From NCBI GenBank assembly GCA_005776725.1, contig SXOO01000204.1:1-46557 (forward strand): a stretch of DNA of 46,557 bases, given 5' to 3'. Positions 17,607-25,663 of this stretch are shown one piece after another. Positions within the stretch are counted from its first letter, which is position 1. Each line of letters opens with the position of its first letter. A program made the position numbers and the translations under genes. Under the pieces are notes generated by a model. The model ran no database searches and was not told where the DNA came from. It was given only the letters and a program-made list of their open reading frames with translations. The stretch comes from Pseudomonadota bacterium. Lineage in GTDB: Bacteria; Myxococcota_A; UBA9042; GCA-2863065.

Positions 17607-18768
17607 TCCCTCGCTGAAAGCGGCTCGGTAGCGAGCCCTGGGCCACCGCCAGGCGGACGGCGAACTCCTCCCGTGTGGCCAGGCGCTCTGCCGGGTCCGG
17701 GAGCGCGAGGCCCACCTCACAGGCCCCCACCGGGTCTGCCACCGTCACACTGAAGGCGCGGGACTCGCCGGGGCCGAGCTGGCGCAGGTCGAGGGGCACG
17801 GCGTGCGACACCGCGGTCGCGTCTGCCTCCCGGGCCACAACCACGTGCAACGGCCGGCTGTAAACCGGGGCTGCGAGGCCCCGGTTCTCCAGGACGAACT
17901 CCAGCTGCAGGCCCGCGGCAGTGTGGGTGCTTCGCGCGCCGGTCACCGTCAATAGGTAGCCAAGGCGCTCCGCGAGCACCTCGTAGATGCCGCGCCGTCG
18001 CCAGTCCGCGAGCACCGCCTCGTGGTAACCGCCGTTCAGGAACGTGAAGCGGAAGCGCGCGAGCTCCCTGAGCACCCCGTCACCCGTGTTGCGCGAGTCC
18101 GGGCGGCAGGTCTCGCCGCCCACGGGGACGAAGCGCGCGTCTGCTGCCATGAACCGCTGGTCGTCCTCGTTGCGGAAGGTGCCCGAGTCGCCGCTGGCCG
18201 TGAGGACGCAGTCGTTATGGAATCCGAGCCGGGCCGCTGGCGACCCTCCGAACGCCGCGTCCCCGTGGAGCGGCGCGGCCCCCGAGATCGCCTGCTTTAT
18301 GGCCGGCGTGCGAACTTGCACGAAGCGGCGCTGCGGGACGGCGGCCAACACGGCGTTGGCCACAGCCCGCATCGCCTGCGGAGAGGTGAGGCCGTTGGTG
18401 GAGCTGTGCCACTCGCCCCACGCGCCGATGAAGCCGGCCTGGACCACGAAGATGACGTCGTCGTTGGCGTGGAGGTGTGGCGCGAGGGCGTCGAGGTGGG
18501 CATGGATTCGAGCGAGCGGGGCGTCGGGCTCGCCGGCGTGCATGGCGTAGGCGAAGCGCAGCACCAGCTTGAGGCCGGCCTCGCGGGCACGATGGAAGGC
18601 GCGATCGAGGAGGCCGAGGAAGGCCGCGTCGAGGGGCTTGTCACGATAAGCGGCGAGCGAGACCAGCGCAAAGCCGAGGCTGCTGCCGCCTGCCCGCACC
18701 GCGTCCAATGGGGCGTCGGAGAGGAGCTCCACCCACTGCGTGAAGCCGCGCTCCGGGTTCAGCGTCAC
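17584..18768 (-). CDS. DUF4832/DUF4874 family protein
   Basis: A 394-residue protein opening with NPERGF, the signature of the DUF4874 N-terminal domain; the rest fits DUF4832. The pattern (LKLVLRFAYAMH, DDVIFVVQAGFIGAWGEWHSS) suggests a TIM-barrel of glycoside-hydrolase type, with Glu in GEWH a candidate active-site residue; activity is unproven in the family. A C-terminal beta domain (from about 275, LQLEFVLENRGLAAPV) ends the chain. Family members are often exported, but no signal peptide is seen here. The GTG start overlaps the nitroreductase stop by 4 bp (GTGA). It is the last gene of the five-gene minus-strand operon and its 3' end overlaps the convergent gene by 23 bp. Confidence 0.78.
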   Translation of the reverse strand: MTLNPERGFTQWVELLSDAPLDAVRAGGSSLGFALVSLAAYRDKPLDAAFLGLLDRAFHRAREAGLKLVLRFAYAMHAGEPDAPLARIHAHLDALAPHLHANDDVIFVVQAGFIGAWGEWHSSTNGLTSPQAMRAVANAVLAAVPQRRFVQVRTPAIKQAISGAAPLHGDAAFGGSPAARLGFHNDCVLTASGDSGTFRNEDDQRFMAADARFVPVGGETCRPDSRNTGDGVLRELARFRFTFLNGGYHEAVLADWRRRGIYEVLAERLGYLLTVTGARSTHTAAGLQLEFVLENRGLAAPVYSRPLHVVVAREADATAVSHAVPLDLRQLGPGESRAFSVTVADPVGACEVGLALPDPAERLATREEFAVRLAVAQGSLPSRFQRGINWLVKL

Positions 18769-19394
18769 TTGGGGCTGGAGACCAACGGCTGGCCGTCGTA
18801 CCGCTCGGTCACGATCAACTCGTCCAGGTTGAGCCGCCCCACACGGGGGTGCGCAGGACGCAGCGCGCGGCCCACGCAGATCAAGAGGACGATCATGTGG
18901 TCCACGGGGACCCCCAGGACCTCCCGCGCGGCGTCGTCGTCGAAGCCGATGAGCGGGCAGGTGTCGAGGCCGAGCTCGGTGGCCCGGAGCATGATGGCCA
19001 TCGCGGCGAGGCTGCCGCTTCGGATCGCCTCGTCACGCTGGAGCGACGGAGCCGCGCCGTAGAAGGCGGCGATGGTTCGGGTCATCGAGTCTCGCAGCGG
19101 CTCGGGGGCGTCGTGCCAGACCCTTCCGGCGTCTTCGTGCGCTGGGATCTTGGCGAGCACCGCGACCACCGCGGAGCAGCTCGCCACCTGCTCTTGCCCG
19201 TATGCGGCGGCTGCGAGCGCCTGCTTCATGGCGGGCGTGCGCGACACCACGAAGCGGAAGTGTTGGAGGTTGAAGCTGGTCGGAGTGAAGGCCACGGGCG
19301 CCAGGAGCTCGCCGACCGCCGCGTCGTCCAGCACGAACGCCGGATCGAAGTGCTTGACGGATCGGCGCGTCCTCAGGGCCTCGTCCACGGTCAC
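18765..19394 (-). CDS. Nitroreductase family protein
   Basis: A 209-residue FMN-dependent oxidoreductase. [13 protein letters not shown] near the N-terminus is the FMN-phosphate-binding segment, [19 protein letters not shown] binds the flavin, and [21 protein letters not shown] with [14 protein letters not shown] completes the fold. The GTG at 19394 is chosen because it overlaps the stop of the uracil-DNA glycosylase gene by 4 bp and leaves only four residues before the conserved block; the open frame further up is a shadow. Family enzymes reduce nitro groups, quinones or enones with NAD(P)H; the natural substrate here is unknown. Confidence 0.88.
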   Translation of the reverse strand: MTVDEALRTRRSVKHFDPAFVLDDAAVGELLAPVAFTPTSFNLQHFRFVVSRTPAMKQALAAAAYGQEQVASCSAVVAVLAKIPAHEDAGRVWHDAPEPLRDSMTRTIAAFYGAAPSLQRDEAIRSGSLAAMAIMLRATELGLDTCPLIGFDDDAAREVLGVPVDHMIVLLICVGRALRPAHPRVGRLNLDELIVTERYDGQPLVSSPK

Positions 19395-20302
19395 AGCGCG
19401 CTCCGCGGCAGTCCCAGCTCTCCCATGACGAGCTTCAGGTCGGCCCAGCAGAGCTTCTTGTCGTCTGGGTTGCGCAGCAGATACGCGGGGTGGAAGGTGG
19501 GCATGAGCCGCACTGGCGCGACCGCGGCGCTGTCGAGCTCCGCGAGCTGGCTCGGGACGTACTCGAACCACCGGCCACGAAGCCGCGAGACGGGTTCGCT
19601 GCTATCGAGCAGCACCTGGGCCGCGAACTTCCCCAGCGCCACGACCACTTTGGGCCGGATCGCGCGGATCTGCGCGTGCAGGAAGGGGCGGCAGGCGATG
19701 ATCTCGTCGGGCTCGGGGTTGCGGTTCTCCGGTGGCCGGCACTTCACCACGTTGCAGATGTAGACCTCCGCGCGGGTGAGCGACATGGCGTTGATCATCT
19801 TCTCGAGCAGCTCGCCGGCCTTGCCCACGAACGGGCGGCCGGTCTGATCCTCGAAGAAGCCCGGGCCCTCGCCAACGAACATGAGCTCGGCCCCTGGGTC
19901 TCCCTCGCCGAAAACGATCGTGGTGCGGCCGGAGGTTGCGAGCTTGCAGCGCTGGCAGTCTCCGAGCTCGCTCCGGACAGCGGGGAGGGTGGGCCGGGTG
20001 GCAGCCAGGGCGCTCGGCGTCTCGGAGGGGGGGGCCAGGTCAGGGGCCGTGGAGAGGTCTTGAGCCGGCGCGTGGGCGACGTCCAGCTGCCCTTCAGGCG
20101 TCGGCGCATCCTCCCCGGAAGCGTGGCCGAGTGCCGCGGCTGCGGCGAAGGCCTCGGGAGCCTTCAGGCGGCACGCCGTGACGAGCTCGGGCCAGCCGTT
20201 CGCTCGGGCCGGGGGATAGCCGATGAGCCCGTCCTCGGCGTCCCACTCCGCGATCCGCCGAACTCCGGCGGCCAGCAACGAGAGTTCGGCCCGCGCGTTC
20301 AT
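19391..20302 (-). CDS. Uracil-DNA glycosylase, family 4 (4Fe-4S)
   Basis: A 303-residue DNA repair enzyme that removes uracil from DNA. Four cysteines fit the 4Fe-4S pattern of family 4: Cys116 and Cys119 (C-x2-C), Cys188, and Cys204 (C-x15-C). Motif 1 is [34 protein letters not shown] follows, and motif 2 is [12 protein letters not shown] with the conserved His. The first 105 residues are an extra, poorly conserved Ala/Pro-rich region, so the protein is about 100 residues longer than archaeal homologues, as is common in proteobacteria. The ATG overlaps the coaBC stop (ATGA), setting the start. Confidence 0.93.
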   Translation of the reverse strand: MNARAELSLLAAGVRRIAEWDAEDGLIGYPPARANGWPELVTACRLKAPEAFAAAAALGHASGEDAPTPEGQLDVAHAPAQDLSTAPDLAPPSETPSALAATRPTLPAVRSELGDCQRCKLATSGRTTIVFGEGDPGAELMFVGEGPGFFEDQTGRPFVGKAGELLEKMINAMSLTRAEVYICNVVKCRPPENRNPEPDEIIACRPFLHAQIRAIRPKVVVALGKFAAQVLLDSSEPVSRLRGRWFEYVPSQLAELDSAAVAPVRLMPTFHPAYLLRNPDDKKLCWADLKLVMGELGLPRSAL

Positions 20303-21531
20303 CGGGGGTGGCCTCCGTCGATTCGGGCGCTCACGTGATCGAGCAGGCTGTGGGCCACGAGGTGCTTCGCGGCCACAGGGATCTCGGCGACTCGCGCGCC
20401 GGCGCCGTCGAGCAGCCAGCCGCCGTTGGTGTCCACCTCGAAGCCCGTCCGCGTCGCGGTTGCGCCGACGTCGTTCACGAAGATGAGGTCGAGTCCCTTG
20501 CGGACGGCCTTGTCCGCCGCGTTCCGCTCGAAGTCGCGGGTCTCGGCGGCGAAGCCCAATCGAAAGAGCCCGGGTCGCTCGCGCGCCAGAGTGGCCAGGA
20601 TGTCGGGGTTCGCGACCAGGTCGAGCGTGGCGCCGTCGGTCTTCTTGAGCTTGTGGTCCGCTAGCGTCGCGGGGCGGAAGTCTGCCGGCGCTGCGGCCAT
20701 GACGAGCGCGTGGGCCTCGCGGGTCTCTTCGAGGACCGCTGCCAAGAGGTCGCGCGTGGACTCGATCGCGACCTCGCGCACGCCGTGGGGGGCTGGGACG
20801 CTCCCGGGGCCCCGGATCAGGACGACCTCGGCGCCGCGCTCCCAGGCTGCCTCCGCGAGGGCCACACCCATCTTGCCGGTGGAGCGGTTCGACAAGAACC
20901 TCACGGGATCGAAGCGCTCGCGTGTGGGCCCGGCGGTGACCACCACGCGTCGTCCGCGCAGGTCGGTGCGGGAGAGAAGGCGCACCGCGTAGCGAGCGAT
21001 GACCTCGGGCTCCGGGAGGCGACCTCTGCCCTCGACGCGGCAGGCGAGCCACCCGGCGTCAGGCTCGACGATGTGGTAGCGGGGAAGCTCCCGCAGGCGG
21101 GCGAGGTTGGCCTGGACCAGCGGGTTGTCCCACATCTCCACGTTCATCGAGGGACACAGGAGCACGGGCACGCTGCTGGCCATGAGCGCAGTGAGGAGCA
21201 GCTGATCGGCGAGCCCTCCGGCGAGGCGGCCGATGAAGTCGGCCGTGGCGGGCGCGACGAGCGCGAGGTCGACGCCGCGCGCGGCCTCGGTGTGGGCGAT
21301 GCCCGCGGGTGTGAGCTCGAAGATCTCGGAGCGTACCGGGTGTCCGGACAGCGTGGCGAGGGTGAGCGGCGTGACGAACTCGAGCGCCGCCCGGGTGGCG
21401 ATGACCTCGACGTCGGCCCCCAGGTTCTGGAGGACACGAAGGAGGGCAGGGCTCTTGTAGGCCGCGATCCCGCCGGTGACCCCGAGGAGGATCCGGCGAC
21501 CGTCGAGGGGTCGAGGGCCCAACGGGCTCAC
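20299..21531 (-). CDS. coaBC: Bifunctional phosphopantothenoylcysteine decarboxylase / phosphopantothenate-cysteine ligase
   Basis: A 410-residue fused CoaC-CoaB protein for two steps of coenzyme A synthesis. The CoaC half has [16 protein letters not shown] for FMN binding, His in [36 protein letters not shown] (PxMN motif, Ser instead of Ala) and the catalytic Cys in [13 protein letters not shown]. The CoaB half has [40 protein letters not shown] and the KLKK lysines that bind CTP intermediates. The GTG at 21531 overlaps the upstream stop (GTGA); the long frame before it is a shadow of that gene. Operon with a DNA repair glycosylase. Confidence 0.96.
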   Translation of the reverse strand: MSPLGPRPLDGRRILLGVTGGIAAYKSPALLRVLQNLGADVEVIATRAALEFVTPLTLATLSGHPVRSEIFELTPAGIAHTEAARGVDLALVAPATADFIGRLAGGLADQLLLTALMASSVPVLLCPSMNVEMWDNPLVQANLARLRELPRYHIVEPDAGWLACRVEGRGRLPEPEVIARYAVRLLSRTDLRGRRVVVTAGPTRERFDPVRFLSNRSTGKMGVALAEAAWERGAEVVLIRGPGSVPAPHGVREVAIESTRDLLAAVLEETREAHALVMAAAPADFRPATLADHKLKKTDGATLDLVANPDILATLARERPGLFRLGFAAETRDFERNAADKAVRKGLDLIFVNDVGATATRTGFEVDTNGGWLLDGAGARVAEIPVAAKHLVAHSLLDHVSARIDGGHPR

Positions 21532-22166
21532 GCGTCGTCGTCGAAGCGCACGAGCAGCGGGCGCTCCGCGGGCTTCTTCTTCGGGGCGCTGCCGCCGAAC
21601 GCGTCCGCGGCCGTGTAGCGGCGCTCGGGGGAGGGGGGCTCCTCCGTAACGCGGGCGGGTGGTGGCGGCGCAGCTGGGGCTGCAGCGGCGGCCGGCGCCG
21701 GAGCCGGCGTGGGGGGCGGCGCGGCCTTGGGGATCGTGGACAGGACGCGGAGCCGGCCATAAGCGATCTCTTCGCGAATGGTGGCCTCGTCGATCTGCAC
21801 GTACGGGGGCGCGGGCGGGTTGCCGTCGTCTCGGGCGGCCCACAGCGTGGGCGGCGGGTCGGCTGGCATCTTCGGGATCTTCACCTGAACCACCACGTAC
21901 TTGCCGTCGAGCTCCTCCGCGTTGACGAACTCGAAGGTGCCGCCGACGTGCAGGCTGCCCACGGAGTGGCTGACATCGAACGACCACGGCTTCGGCCCGC
22001 GTTGAATCGAGGCCTCGAACGCCGCCCGCTTCTCCTCACGGCGCTTCGCTTCAGCGGCGAGCCGCTGCGCCTCCTCGGCGGCCGCTTTGCTCTGCGCCTC
22101 GACCCGCCCATCCACCTCCCGGCGACGGCTGGTGTGGCCCTTGGCGATGTCGTCGAGCAGACCCAT
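21528..22166 (-). CDS. Unknown cytoplasmic protein with N-terminal coiled coil
   Basis: A 212-residue protein, first gene of the minus-strand operon that continues with coaBC. MGLLDDIAKGHTSRRRE is followed by a highly charged helix (about 18-52, rich in A/E/K/R) likely to form a coiled coil, then a compact beta-rich segment (about 58-140, SFDVSHSVGSLHVGGTFEF, KYVVVQVKIPKM), a Pro/Ala stretch and an acidic end (RFDDDA). The ATG at 22166 has GGGGGAG just upstream on the minus strand. No signal peptide. Family not recognised. The place before coaBC is often taken by small unrelated proteins (RpoZ in many bacteria), but this does not resemble omega. Confidence 0.7.
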   Translation of the reverse strand: MGLLDDIAKGHTSRRREVDGRVEAQSKAAAEEAQRLAAEAKRREEKRAAFEASIQRGPKPWSFDVSHSVGSLHVGGTFEFVNAEELDGKYVVVQVKIPKMPADPPPTLWAARDDGNPPAPPYVQIDEATIREEIAYGRLRVLSTIPKAAPPPTPAPAPAAAAAPAAPPPPARVTEEPPSPERRYTAADAFGGSAPKKKPAERPLLVRFDDDA

Positions 22167-22226
22167 GGCTCCCCCTGCGTGCGCGGCAGCCGTTCGCTGC
22201 GAAGCGGCGACAGGATTCCACGCAGG

Positions 22227-22246
22227 GGCGGCTGCGGCAAGCCGCC
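22227..22246. other. Hairpin in the divergent gap 22167-22424
   Basis: GGCGGCT and AGCCGCC form a perfect 7-bp stem around a 6-base loop, 61 bp upstream of the minus-strand operon start. It could be a leader structure of that operon or an operator. Apart from this and the promoter candidate at 22323, nothing else is seen in this 258-bp gap. Confidence 0.35.
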
Positions 22247-22322
22247 GGGTGCAGCAGGAGGACCTGTCTGGCGTGGACGCTGCGCGCCGTGAGCTCAGCC
22301 GGAAGCTGGGTTCTCTCCGCCG

Positions 22323-22351
22323 TTGACTCCGGCGCGCACAACCCGGATGCT
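22323..22351 (+). promoter_or_regulatory. Possible sigma-70 promoter of the Asp-rich repeat lipoprotein
   Basis: TTGACT (22323-22328) and GATGCT (22346-22351) are 17 bp apart, 74 bp before the GTG start. The -35 is good (5 of 6), the -10 poor (3 of 6). Confidence 0.35.
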
Positions 22352-22424
22352 CCCCCGTTCGCGTTGGCCTGTGGGTGGGCCTGTGTCGTGCGCCGCCCAG
22401 GAACGGTCCAACCAGGAGACCCGC

Positions 22425-23900
22425 GTGAAGACACTCGTACACCCCCGCACCCTGGCCCTCGTTGTGAGCGTTGCGCTCCCCCTGGCATGCACCTCGGGCG
22501 AGACGCGCGTCGAGCCCGTCCCCGACGGTACCGACGCCGTAGACGCCCTCGACGGCGGGGCTGACCAGACCGACGCAACGGACGCGACGGATGGCGCCGA
22601 TGGCACCGCCGACGCGGGCGTCGACACCTCGGACGCTGCCGACGCCGCTGACGCCACAGACGCGGCGGATGTCACGGACGTGGCGGATGCCACCGACGCC
22701 GCAGACGCAACGGATGCCGCTGATGCTGCTGATGCTGCTGATGCTGCTGATGCTGCTGATGCTGCTGATGCTGCGGACGCCGCCGATGGCGCGGGCGGCA
22801 ACGTGGTCGCAGCGGACTTCCCGCCGCTGGTGGGTTGTGAGCCCCTCGATCCCGAGGCCGAGCTCGAGCCGAACAACGACGAAGAGACCTTCCAGGACTT
22901 CGGTACGCTCGGCGCGCCTGGCGTCTGTATCCAGGGGGCGGTGCTGTGCGGCAACGACGGCGCCGCGGAGCCGGTGTACCTCTTCGACTCGGATGGCTTC
23001 ATCTTCGACATCGCGGCCGACGTCGGTGCCACGGTCACGTTCAAGTGGAACGCCAGCGCCGACGCCGACAAGTACCTCTACGAGTTCACCGACGCCGAGC
23101 CGGATGGAGTTCAGCTCCTGAACTACGAAGACGGGGTCGGCACGAGCGAGATCGGCGAGGTGGAGCTCAAGGCGGGCGGCTTCTACCTGTTGCAGGTCGC
23201 CTGCTGGGCGGCGGATGCGGACGGAGTCGGCTACGCGCTGAGCGTGGAGTTCGACGAGGCCGCCGACGGGACAGATGGGACCGACGGCGTCGACGTGGTC
23301 GACGGCATCGACGGGGTGGATCTGGTCGACGGCACTGAAGGGACAGACGTCACCGACGGCACTGCGGATGCGACGGACGCCACGGACGCGACGGACGCGA
23401 CGGACGGCACCGTGGACGCGACGGACGCCACGGACGCGACGGACGCCACGGACGCGACGGACGCGACGGACGGCACCGTGGACGCGACGGACGCGACGGA
23501 CGCGACGGACGCGACGGACGCGACGGACGCGACGGACGGCACCGTGGACGCGACGGACGCGACGGACACGACGGACGCGACGGACGCGACGGACGCGACG
23601 GATGGCACGGCCGCCGTGGTGACCTACGCCGACGTGCAGCCGATCTACGCCCAGTTTTGCAGCAGCTGCCACACCATCGGCGCCAGCGGGAGCACGAGCT
23701 TTGGCGCGAAGTACACGGACGCGGTGAAAGTCTCGACCGGCAAGTACGCGAAATGCAAGGACCTGACCGTCGCCGAATGCGCGGTGATTCGCGCGACCGA
23801 CGGGTCCATGCCCACGTTTGGCCCGAAGCCGACCGCTGCCGATATCGCGATCATGCAGCAGTTCGTGACTGACGGCCTGCTGCCCGCGCCCCAGCCCTAG
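22425..23900 (+). CDS. Asp/Ala/Thr-repeat lipoprotein with a C-terminal haem c site
   Basis: A 491-residue exported protein. MKTLVHPRTLALVVSVALPLAC gives a signal sequence with a probable lipidated Cys (Pro at -3 is not ideal). Residues about 35-125 are D-A-x triplets. A globular part (about 133-285) begins ELEPNNDEETFQDFG, like pre-peptidase C-terminal domains that bind proteins or polysaccharide. A second low-complexity part (about 285-395) is D-A-T triplets with G-T-V interruptions. The last 95 residues have one haem c motif, CSSCH at 412-416, with candidate Met ligand in GSMPTFGP, and fit a small cytochrome c domain. GTG start set by AGGAG at 22414-22418. Likely an outer-membrane electron carrier on a flexible acidic tether; exact role unknown. 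Confidence 0.75.
   Translation: MKTLVHPRTLALVVSVALPLACTSGETRVEPVPDGTDAVDALDGGADQTDATDATDGADGTADAGVDTSDAADAADATDAADVTDVADATDAADATDAADAADAADAADAADAADAADAADGAGGNVVAADFPPLVGCEPLDPEAELEPNNDEETFQDFGTLGAPGVCIQGAVLCGNDGAAEPVYLFDSDGFIFDIAADVGATVTFKWNASADADKYLYEFTDAEPDGVQLLNYEDGVGTSEIGEVELKAGGFYLLQVACWAADADGVGYALSVEFDEAADGTDGTDGVDVVDGIDGVDLVDGTEGTDVTDGTADATDATDATDATDGTVDATDATDATDATDATDATDGTVDATDATDATDATDATDATDGTVDATDATDTTDATDATDATDGTAAVVTYADVQPIYAQFCSSCHTIGASGSTSFGAKYTDAVKVSTGKYAKCKDLTVAECAVIRATDGSMPTFGPKPTAADIAIMQQFVTDGLLPAPQP
22713..22775 (+). repeat. 9-bp tandem repeat (GATGCTGCT)
   Basis: Seven adjacent 9-bp units, five of them perfect GATGCTGCT (22722-22766), with variant units at both ends. They code for D-A-A triplets in the first acidic linker of the lipoprotein. 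Codon use (GCT, GAT) is unlike the GC-ending codons around it, suggesting recent slippage expansion. Confidence 0.9.
23406..23603 (+). repeat. 66-bp higher-order tandem repeat built of 9-bp GACGCGACG units
   Basis: GGCACCGTG occurs at 23406, 23472 and 23538, exactly 66 bp apart, and a variant (GGCACGGCC) at 23604 closes the third period. Each period holds G-T-V followed by six D-A-T triplets and a final D (one triplet is D-T-T in the last unit). Related 9-bp units extend upstream to about 23365. It forms the second linker of the lipoprotein. Confidence 0.9.
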
Positions 23901-23992
23901 GTGACGGCGGTCCCCGAGGCGCGGCGGGCCCAGGCCGGCCGCCCGGGGCTCTGGGGGGCGCTCGCAAGGCACGAACGTGACGAGCCCACACT

Positions 23993-25564
23993 GTGAATCC
24001 AGCGTCCATCGAGCCTCCGGTCTCGGGTAACGAGCCGCTCGAGAGGCCGCCCGGCGCCGCCCCGCGCCCCGGTGCGGCGCTACGCGGCGCGAGCCTCGTG
24101 GCCCTTCTAGCCCTCGTGGCTGTAGCTGCAGGGCTGCGCTTCCTCGACCTCGGGCTCCTCGAGTTCAAAGGGGACGAGGCGGTCGCGATCCACCTCGCCT
24201 TGCCCATGGCCGAGGGTGAGGCGCTCCCGCAGATCGGGCTGATGAGCTCCGTCGGACTCAATAATCCCCCGCTCTTCATCTGGCTCACAGCCCTGCCCAC
24301 GGTGTTCTCCGTGGAGCCGAGCTTCGTTACGGCGGCGCTGTGCGGAGGCCTCAATGTGCTGGCGGTGGGCCTCACCTTCGTGCTCTTTCGGCGTCGGTTG
24401 GGTGGTCCGGCGGCGTTCGCGGCTGCGGCGATCTTCGCGGTTGGGGTTTGGCCTGTGCTCTACGGCCGCAAGCTCTGGGCGCAGGACTGCCTTCAGCCGT
24501 TCATGACGGTGCTCGTGCTGGCCCTGATGGACGTTTGGGAGCGCCGGCGCTCGCGCCTCGTCGGCCTCGTCCCGGTGATGCTTTGCTGCCTCTGGCAACT
24601 GCACTTCTCCGGCATCCCGATGGGGCTCGTGACCCTGCTTCTGCTTGCTCCGCGTTGGCGGGAGCTCCACTGGCCCGCGTTCGGCGTGGGCCTCGTCGCT
24701 GCGGTTCTCCTCACTGTCCCCTACCTCCGCTTCCAGGCCGCGCACGGATGGCCTGATGTGGAGGGCCTCGCCAACATGGCCCGCGGCAAGCGGGCGGACG
24801 GCGCGGCCAAGGATCGCGGTGAGCGGCGACCGGGCGACGCGTTCCAGTGGGCGCACTACGCGAGCTTCGGCACGCGTACGGGCTACTCGGCGGGTGACTC
24901 CGAGGCACGCTTCGCGGCGGAGCGGGGCCCCGTGCAGCGCGGGCTCTCCACGGGTGCGGAGTGGGTGGGGCTGGGGCTCCTGTGCGTCGGGCTCGGCGTA
25001 CTGGCCCGCCGGGCGGCACGGCGAGATGGCCCCGCGATAGTGCTGCTGGGCGTGCTGCTCGGCTACACGCTGCTCATGCAGGTGCTCGGAGTGGAGCGGC
25101 TCTATCCGCACTACTTCAGCATCCTGTATCCGGTGCCCTTCCTCGTCGCAGGCTGCGGCGCGGCTTGGCTCGCCGAGCGCTGGCGCTGGGTGACCGGGGC
25201 GGCGGTCGCGCTGGTGTTGGCTGGTCACGTCGTCACGCTGACCGGCTATCGCAGCGCGCTGCGCGCACAGGGAGGCGCCGCCGGTGACTACGGCGTATTG
25301 CTCGAGCACAAGGAGGCGCTGGCGGACTTCGTAGTGTCCTCGGGCCTCACGCTCGGCCACGCGCCTGGGTGGGAGTACGGACACCTCGTGAACATGCGCC
25401 GCGACTTCGGCGACATGGCCGCGATGACCGCGCGGTCGTTGCCTCTCGCCACGGGGGACCGGCGCCGCGCCCGCGTGCTGGACGGCCTGCGGCAGCCAGC
25501 CGCCGCGACCCTCCGGTGCAGTGGGCGGAGAGACTTCGGACCCCTGGTGCTCTGCCTCGAGTGA
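23993..25564 (+). CDS. Polytopic membrane glycosyltransferase, GT39/ArnT-like
   Basis: A 523-residue integral membrane protein with a Pro-rich cytoplasmic N-terminus (about 30 residues) and roughly nine to ten hydrophobic segments (for example SLVALLALVAVAAGLRF, AAFAAAAIFAVGVW, FGVGLVAAVLLTVPYL). After the first segment comes a periplasmic loop LLEFKGDEAVAIH with the Asp-Glu pair expected at the catalytic site of GT39/GT83 enzymes that use polyprenyl-phosphate sugars. NNPPLFIWLTALP in the next loop also fits this family. A soluble loop lies at about 255-320. GTG start at 23993, 92 bp after the previous gene. Donor and acceptor unknown; protein or lipid glycosylation are both possible. Confidence 0.7.
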   Translation: MNPASIEPPVSGNEPLERPPGAAPRPGAALRGASLVALLALVAVAAGLRFLDLGLLEFKGDEAVAIHLALPMAEGEALPQIGLMSSVGLNNPPLFIWLTALPTVFSVEPSFVTAALCGGLNVLAVGLTFVLFRRRLGGPAAFAAAAIFAVGVWPVLYGRKLWAQDCLQPFMTVLVLALMDVWERRRSRLVGLVPVMLCCLWQLHFSGIPMGLVTLLLLAPRWRELHWPAFGVGLVAAVLLTVPYLRFQAAHGWPDVEGLANMARGKRADGAAKDRGERRPGDAFQWAHYASFGTRTGYSAGDSEARFAAERGPVQRGLSTGAEWVGLGLLCVGLGVLARRAARRDGPAIVLLGVLLGYTLLMQVLGVERLYPHYFSILYPVPFLVAGCGAAWLAERWRWVTGAAVALVLAGHVVTLTGYRSALRAQGGAAGDYGVLLEHKEALADFVVSSGLTLGHAPGWEYGHLVNMRRDFGDMAAMTARSLPLATGDRRRARVLDGLRQPAAATLRCSGRRDFGPLVLCLE

Positions 25565-25614
25565 GTCGGGCGCGGGCTCGGGGCGCAGGCCTCCGCGGTG
25601 CGCCGGCAAGCGGT

Positions 25615-25629
25615 TCACCGAAACGGTGA
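25615..25629. terminator. Bidirectional hairpin between convergent genes
   Basis: TCACCG and CGGTGA pair perfectly around AAA in the 99-bp gap between the convergent genes at 23993 and 25664. Two GGCGCC palindromes follow within 30 bp and could extend the structure. No T-run. Confidence 0.45.
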
Positions 25630-25663
25630 GGCGCCACTCGTGCTCCGAGGCGCCGGTCGACGC

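Noticed and set aside
22713..23603. Possible CRISPR array
   Set aside because: The repeats are 9-bp units and a 66-bp satellite inside a continuous reading frame, without unique spacers or cas genes.
23231..23608. Minus-strand open frame with Val-Ala-Ser repeats
   Set aside because: It is the complement of the D-A-T coding repeat; a triplet-based repeat stays open on both strands.
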